NCBI GenBank assembly: GCA_902478935.1 | Contig: CABSMV010000069.1 | Span: 1 to 10,779 of the forward strand | DNA length: 10,779 nucleotides | Direction of reading: 5' to 3' | DNA from: an uncultured Collinsella sp. | GTDB lineage: Bacteria > Actinomycetota > Coriobacteriia > Coriobacteriales > Coriobacteriaceae | Shown: positions 6,727 through 10,779 of the stretch, one piece after another | How positions within the stretch are numbered: the stretch's first letter is position 1 | Layout: every line of letters starts with the position of its first letter | Program-made: the position numbers and the translations under genes | The notes under the pieces: model-generated | Database searches by the model: none | The model's input: the letters and a program-made list of their open reading frames with translations, nothing else | Told to the model about the DNA's origin: nothing

Positions 6727-7950
6727 ATGGGACGTTTTACCAATCCTCGCGATCTGTACTTTGGTGAGGGCGCTCGCCACGAGGTGAAGAACCTCAAGGG
6801 CAAGAAGGCCATCATCGTTTCTGGCGGCAGCTCTATGCGCCGCGGCGGGTTCCTGCAGGACGTTGAGGCCGACCTTAAGGAAGGCGGTTTCGAGGTCAAG
6901 CTGTTCGAGGGCGTCGAGTCCGACCCGTCCATCGAGACGGTCATGAAGGGCGCCGAGGCCATGCGCGAGTTCGAGCCCGACTGGATTATCGCCATCGGCG
7001 GCGGCTCGCCCATCGATGCCGCTAAGGCCATGTGGGTCTTCTACGAGTATCCCGAGGAGTCCTTCGATAACATCATCCAGCCGTTCAGCTTCCCCGAGCT
7101 GCGTCAGAAGGCTCACTTCTGCGCCATCTCCTCTACCTCCGGCACCGCTACCGAGGTCACTGCCTTCTCCGTCATCACCGACTACGCCAAGGGCATCAAG
7201 TACCCGCTGGCCGACTTCAACATCACCCCTGATGTCGCCATCGTCGACCCCGAGCTCACCTACACCATGCCCGCCAAGCTGTGCGCTCATACCGGCATGG
7301 ACGCTCTGACCCACTGCATGGAGGCCTACGTTTCCACCTGCGCCTCTATGTTCACCGACGCCAACGCTCTGCACGGCATCCGCGAGATCGTCGAGTGGCT
7401 GCCCAAGTCCTATGCTGGCGACCATGAGGCCCGTCAGCACATGCACGAGGCTCAGTGCATCGCCGGTATCGCCTTCTCCTCGGGCCTGCTCGGCATCGTT
7501 CACTCCATGGCTCACAAGACCGGTGCTGCCTTCGAGAACGGCCACATCATCCACGGTGCCGCTAACGCCATGTACCTGGGCAAGGTCATCCAGTGGAACT
7601 CCAAGGATCCCCGTGCTGCCGAGCGTTACGCTTACGTGGCCAAGGAGATCCTGCACCTTCCCGGCGAGACCAACGAGGAGCTCATCGCTGCGCTCGTCCA
7701 GAAGATCCGCGACCTCAACGACCAGCTCAACATTCCGCAGTCCATCAAGGATTACGCGAATGGTGGCGTGAAGGTCGACGCTGAGAACCCGCAGATGGTT
7801 TCCGAGGAGGAGTTCCTCGCCAAGCTGCCCGAGATCGCCGCGAACGCCGAGCAGGACGCCTGCACGCCCGAGAACCCGCGTGAGACCAAGGCTGCCGACT
7901 TCGAGAAGATCCTCAAGGCCTGCTACTACGACACCGACATCGATTTCTAA
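6727..7950 (+). CDS. Iron-dependent alcohol dehydrogenase (AdhE C-terminal type)
   Basis: Reduces an aldehyde, probably acetaldehyde or a short-chain relative, with NADH in fermentation; cytoplasmic. Start at 6727 is set by GGAGG 8 nt upstream; a frame-open ATG at 6676 has none. The 407-residue protein has the dinucleotide motif GGGSPIDAAK (91-100), the STSGTATEVT block (136-145) and the family iron ligands Asp192 and His196 (GMDALTH), His259 and a later His. In sequence (YEYPEESF, KYPLADF, MDALTHCMEAYVS, NPRETK near the end) it resembles the alcohol-dehydrogenase half of bifunctional AdhE, but there is no aldehyde-dehydrogenase half. Between His263 and the HG motif it carries three extra residues relative to AdhE and FucO as I recall them, so the fourth ligand could be His273 or His276. 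Codon choice is strongly biased to C-ending codons, suggesting high expression. A strong terminator follows. Confidence 0.92.
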   Translation: MGRFTNPRDLYFGEGARHEVKNLKGKKAIIVSGGSSMRRGGFLQDVEADLKEGGFEVKLFEGVESDPSIETVMKGAEAMREFEPDWIIAIGGGSPIDAAKAMWVFYEYPEESFDNIIQPFSFPELRQKAHFCAISSTSGTATEVTAFSVITDYAKGIKYPLADFNITPDVAIVDPELTYTMPAKLCAHTGMDALTHCMEAYVSTCASMFTDANALHGIREIVEWLPKSYAGDHEARQHMHEAQCIAGIAFSSGLLGIVHSMAHKTGAAFENGHIIHGAANAMYLGKVIQWNSKDPRAAERYAYVAKEILHLPGETNEELIAALVQKIRDLNDQLNIPQSIKDYANGGVKVDAENPQMVSEEEFLAKLPEIAANAEQDACTPENPRETKAADFEKILKACYYDTDIDF

Positions 7951-7972
7951 TCGACTCTTGTTATCGTAACGA

Positions 7973-8012
7973 GGGGCTCCGCACGTATCCGTACGGAGCC
8001 CCTTTCTTTTTT
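7973..8012 (+). terminator. Intrinsic terminator after the Fe-alcohol dehydrogenase gene
   Basis: GGGGCTCCG (7973-7981) pairs with CGGAGCCCC (7994-8002), followed by TTTCTTTTTT (8003-8012). It starts 22 bp after the TAA stop. The next start codon is only 16 nt beyond the T-run, so any mRNA for the next gene must begin in or before this hairpin. Confidence 0.92.
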
Positions 8013-8028
8013 AGAGAATGGGATAGTT

Positions 8029-9129
8029 ATGGCTGCAATTTTCAATAGCCCCAGCAAGTACATCCAGGGTCCGGACGAGCTCGCCAAGCTCGGCTCCTAT
8101 GTCGAGCCGCTCGGCGCTAAGGCCCTCGTCATCGTGACGCCTTCGGGCAAGAAGCGCGTCGGTGCCAAGATCGAGGGCGGCTTTGCCGAGGCCAAGGCCG
8201 AGCTGCTGTTTGAGGACTTTAACGGCGAGTGCTCCAAGGGCGAGGTCGATCGCCTGGTTGCGCTCGCTCGCGACAACGGTTGCGATATCGTCGTCGGCGT
8301 CGGTGGCGGCAAGATCCTCGACACCGCGAAGGCCGTCGCCTATTACCTGGAGTCCCCGGTTATCATTTGCCCCACCATTGCCTCGACCGATGCACCGTGC
8401 TCGGCACTTTCGGTGCTTTACACCGATGACGGCCAGTTCGATAAGTACCTCTTCCTTAAGGCAAACCCCAATATCGTCCTGATGGATACGACGGTTATCG
8501 CGGCGAGCCCGGTGCGCCTGACGGTTTCCGGTATGGGCGATGCGCTCGCAACCTACTTCGAGGCCCAGGCGACGCACGATGCCGACGGCGGCACCTGCGC
8601 TGGCGGCAAGGGCGGCATGGCTGGTCTGGCGCTCGCCAAGCTCTGCTACGAGACGCTTATGGCCGATGGCGTCAAGGCCAAGGTTGCGCTGGAGAAGGGT
8701 GCGCTCACGCCTGCCGTCGAGCATATCATCGAGGCCAATACGCTGCTTTCGGGCATTGGCTTTGAGAGCTCGGGTCTCGCTGCGGCCCATGCCATCCATA
8801 ATGGCTTGACGATGCTGCCCGAGTGCCACAGCATGTATCACGGCGAGAAGGTCGCCTTCGGCACCATCGTCCAGCTGGTACTCGAGGATGCCCCGACTGA
8901 GAAACTCGAGGAAGTCTTGGGCTTCTGCATTGAGCTGGGTCTGCCGGTCACGATGAAGGAACTTGGCGTTGCCGAGCTTACGCGCGAGAAGGCCATGATT
9001 GTTGCCGAGGCCGCCTGCGCGCCCGAGGACACCATGTGCAACATGCCGTTTGAGGTGACGCCCGAGATGGTTGCAAACGCCATTCTGGGTGCCGACGCAC
9101 TGGGTCACTACTATCTCATGGATGAGTAA
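8029..9129 (+). CDS. gldA: Glycerol dehydrogenase
   Basis: NAD-dependent, zinc-dependent interconversion of glycerol and dihydroxyacetone, cytoplasmic. The 366 residues match E. coli GldA (367) end to end, starting with SPSKYIQGPDEL near the N-terminus. Key residues visible: GGGK (92-95) for NAD, STDAPCS (119-125) with Asp121, and the three zinc ligands Asp171 (GMGDALATYFEA), His254 (AAAHAIHNG) and His271 (YHGEKVAFG). The upstream ribosome site is poor (GAGAATGGGA), unlike its neighbours, and the gene begins 16 nt after a terminator T-run. A second, diverged copy follows. Dihydroxyacetone kinase or glycerol uptake genes are not in the window, so direction (glycerol use versus DHA reduction) is open. 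Confidence 0.95.
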   Translation: MAAIFNSPSKYIQGPDELAKLGSYVEPLGAKALVIVTPSGKKRVGAKIEGGFAEAKAELLFEDFNGECSKGEVDRLVALARDNGCDIVVGVGGGKILDTAKAVAYYLESPVIICPTIASTDAPCSALSVLYTDDGQFDKYLFLKANPNIVLMDTTVIAASPVRLTVSGMGDALATYFEAQATHDADGGTCAGGKGGMAGLALAKLCYETLMADGVKAKVALEKGALTPAVEHIIEANTLLSGIGFESSGLAAAHAIHNGLTMLPECHSMYHGEKVAFGTIVQLVLEDAPTEKLEEVLGFCIELGLPVTMKELGVAELTREKAMIVAEAACAPEDTMCNMPFEVTPEMVANAILGADALGHYYLMDE

Positions 9130-9143
9130 ATCAAGCTAAGGAA

Positions 9144-9177
9144 GGGGCAAAGCCAACAGATGGCTTTGCCCCTTTTT
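9144..9177 (+). terminator. Intrinsic terminator after gldA
   Basis: A perfect 12-bp stem, GGGGCAAAGCCA (9144-9155) with TGGCTTTGCCCC (9161-9172), 5-nt loop, then TTTTT (9173-9177). It lies 14 bp after the gldA stop and separates gldA from its paralogue. Confidence 0.95.
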
Positions 9178-9181
9178 GCTA

Positions 9182-9212
9182 TGGTGCAAAGGGGTCAGGT
9201 TACTTTGCACCA
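9182..9212 (+). repeat. Second hairpin with the conserved CAAAGGGG-CAGG core
   Basis: TGGTGCAAAG (9182-9191) pairs perfectly with CTTTGCACCA (9203-9212). It follows the gldA terminator directly but has no T-run. From AAAGGGG to CTTTG it matches the - strand of the hairpin at 1843-1879 at 16 of 20 positions, while the outer stem differs and still pairs. This suggests a repeated element, not a random palindrome. Confidence 0.75.
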
Positions 9213-9242
9213 ATCGTTGTTTGATGAAGGACGGATTCTCGT

Positions 9243-10310
9243 ATGGCGCTTCCTATGGTTTACGGCGGTCCCGGCCGGTATGTTCAGGGGCCGGGCGAAC
9301 TGTCGCGTCAAGGCAAGTATTTGTCATGGTTGGGCTGCGCTGCCTATGTCTTGTTTGACCAGGGCACCGAGGATCGGCTGTGCAGGCAGATCGTCGATGG
9401 ATTTCTGGACGACGATCTGAGTGAGCCGTTCTTTAAGATTTATGACGGTCCGTGTACGGAAGAGGCCGTTGTCGAAATGGCTAAGGAAGCCCAGGCCGAG
9501 TATTGCGACATGGTGGTGGGTATTGGCGGCGGCAAGATGCTCGATATCGCCAAGGCCGTTGCGTTTTATGCCGAGTTGCCGTTGTGCGTATACCCCACGG
9601 CGGCTTCGATGGACGGTCCGTGCAGTGCGATTTCGGTGCTGTATCACGAGGATGGGTCGTTCGACCGCTACCTGATGCTCGAGAAGAATCCGGACCTGGT
9701 CGTGGTCGATACCAACGTGGTCGCGGCGGCCCCACTGCGTATGACGGTCGCTGGCATGGGCGATGCGCTGGCAACGTACTTCGAGGCGCGTTCGTGCGCC
9801 GCGGCGCACGGCGTCAACGAACACGGTGGCGCGCCGGGACACTTGGCCTTGGTTGCGGCTCGTGCCTGCTATGACACACTCATGGAGTGCGGCGTCGCTG
9901 CCAAGCGTGATCTCAAAAAGGGTCGTATATCGCCGGCGGTTGAGCGCCTGATCGAGTGCAATATTCTGCTCTCGGGTGTTGGCTTTGAGAGCGGTGGCCT
10001 AGCGCTTGCCCATGCCATCGCCAACGGCCTGACGATTCTGCCCGAGTGCAAGGCCATGCATGGTGAGGCCGTAGCGTTTGGCCTGGTGGTGCAGCTGCGC
10101 CTGGAGCGTGCACCCGAGCTTGATCAGGTGCTCGAGTTTTGCCAGCGCGTCGGTCTGCCGACGACGCTCGAGGAGCTGGGCCTTGACGAGATTTCCGATG
10201 CCGACCTGATGAGCGTTGCAGATGCGGCCTTTAGAAACGAACGCAATTTGGCTAACGAACAGGCCAAGGTGACCAAACAAAAGCTCGTGCAGCTCATGTG
10301 CGAGGCATAG
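9243..10310 (+). CDS. Glycerol dehydrogenase-like paralogue (GldA family)
   Basis: A second member of the zinc-dependent glycerol dehydrogenase family, 355 residues, 113 bp after gldA and plainly its relative (shared blocks GMGDALATYFEA, GVGFES-GGLA, NGLT-LPEC). Zinc ligands Asp174, His257 and His273 and the NAD motif GGGK (95-98) are kept, so it should be active. Differences: STDAPCS becomes SMDGPCS (122-128), the AGGKGG region is replaced by EHGGAPG, the N-terminal third is diverged, and the C-terminus (after about 320) is charged and unlike GldA. Substrate may therefore be another small polyol or hydroxyketone. The start has AAGGA 11 nt upstream. Codon use is less biased than in the two dehydrogenases before it, suggesting lower expression. 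Confidence 0.9.
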   Translation: MALPMVYGGPGRYVQGPGELSRQGKYLSWLGCAAYVLFDQGTEDRLCRQIVDGFLDDDLSEPFFKIYDGPCTEEAVVEMAKEAQAEYCDMVVGIGGGKMLDIAKAVAFYAELPLCVYPTAASMDGPCSAISVLYHEDGSFDRYLMLEKNPDLVVVDTNVVAAAPLRMTVAGMGDALATYFEARSCAAAHGVNEHGGAPGHLALVAARACYDTLMECGVAAKRDLKKGRISPAVERLIECNILLSGVGFESGGLALAHAIANGLTILPECKAMHGEAVAFGLVVQLRLERAPELDQVLEFCQRVGLPTTLEELGLDEISDADLMSVADAAFRNERNLANEQAKVTKQKLVQLMCEA

Positions 10311-10461
10311 CTTGGCGCTTGATTGACCTTGTGCAATCGAGGCGGAGATAAGCCATAGACTATTTGCCTCAAAGGTGCTCCGCGTGTAATTTGCCCGAGG
10401 CACGGGCCGATAGCGTATCATTATCTCTTGCTTGTTTGCACTGCTCAGGGAGGGGCCGCGC
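10311..10461 (+). promoter_or_regulatory. Intergenic leader with weak promoter candidates for the ferredoxin gene
   Basis: Two weak promoter pairs are visible: TTGACC (10323-10328) with GATAAG (10347-10352) at 18 bp, and TTGCCC (10391-10396) with TATCAT (10416-10421) at 19 bp. No terminator for the preceding gene is evident; only a 5-bp GATTG/CAATC hairpin without a T-run is present. CAGGGAGGGG (10446-10455) is the ribosome site of the next gene. Confidence 0.35.
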
Positions 10462-10779
10462 ATGGCGCAGGAACACGATCTGTTTGATGACATTATCGAG
10501 ATCAGCAAGGGTTTCGACTTTCTTAAAAACCCGCTTGGCGGCGTGACCGATGCACTCGATCCGTCGGCGCCGCAGTGGAATCCTGCCGACTACAAGGAGC
10601 GCCCGCGCGGCAATACCATTCCGTGCCTGACCTGCAAAAACGAAAAGAGCGGCTGTACCGCGTGCATGGACGTGTGCCCGGTCAACGCTATCGAGGTCGA
10701 GGAAGACGCCATTGAGATCCTCGACTCCTGCCGCAAGTGCGGTCTGTGCGCCGCTGCCTGCCCGACCGAGGCGATTATC
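10462..10779 (+). CDS. Ferredoxin-type iron-sulfur protein, N-terminal part (cut by window end)
   Basis: An open frame of 106 codons reaches the last base of the window, so the C-terminus is missing. ATG at 10462 has AGGGAGGGG shortly upstream. After a 50-residue N-terminal lead with no known motif comes a double cysteine pattern: Cys55, 58, 65, 68, 72 (the last followed by Pro) and Cys90, 93, 96, 100 (CRKCGLCAAACP). The second is a canonical CxxCxxCxxxCP 4Fe-4S motif; the first is spread out with a six-residue gap and an extra Cys. It probably passes electrons in a redox enzyme or is part of its maturation. No Tat or other signal is seen at the N-terminus. Partner genes would lie to the right, outside the window. 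Confidence 0.85.
   Translation, partial: MAQEHDLFDDIIEISKGFDFLKNPLGGVTDALDPSAPQWNPADYKERPRGNTIPCLTCKNEKSGCTACMDVCPVNAIEVEEDAIEILDSCRKCGLCAAACPTEAII

Overview
The window looks like chromosomal DNA of a GC-rich (about 60% by eye) anaerobic actinobacterium of the class Coriobacteriia, most likely Collinsella or a close relative. Grounds are the GC-rich codon use, a MurT/GatD-type cell-wall amidation enzyme, fermentative Fe-alcohol and glycerol dehydrogenases, and a tRNA-targeting serine recombinase. The taxonomy is inference; no search was possible.

Left part (1-1884): a large serine recombinase gene on the + strand runs into the antisense strand of a tRNA-Glu(TTC) gene, so its last 13 codons and its stop are written on the tRNA. 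This is what an integrated element abutting the tRNA 3' end should look like. A leftward-pointing terminator hairpin lies at 16-49. Between the tRNA and the next gene is a repeat island: four copies of a 15-mer at an exact 40-bp pitch in alternating orientation, flanked by two identical 16-bp direct repeats. The right-hand repeat is one arm of a strong hairpin that can end the leftward operon.

Middle (1885-6227, - strand): a three-gene operon read right to left. Two diverged tandem paralogues of an alpha-helical TPR-like protein (overlapping TAATG junction) are followed by a single-chain MurT-GatD fusion, predicted to amidate the D-glutamate of lipid II. The order suggests the helical proteins serve the same cell-envelope process, but nothing in their sequence proves it.

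A 499-bp divergent intergenic region (6228-6726) separates that operon from a rightward fermentation cluster: a strongly codon-optimised Fe-dependent alcohol dehydrogenase resembling the C-terminal half of AdhE, a glycerol dehydrogenase (GldA), and a diverged second GldA-like paralogue. Clear intrinsic terminators separate the three genes. A ferredoxin-like iron-sulfur protein starts at 10462 and is cut by the window edge. Together the dehydrogenases suggest disposal of NADH on aldehydes and dihydroxyacetone.

The most unusual signals are the 40-bp-pitch alternating repeat array, a hairpin family with a conserved core but different paired stems in two places, the MurT-GatD fusion, and the recombinase/tRNA overlap. 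No CRISPR array, rRNA or complete unknown defence system was seen.
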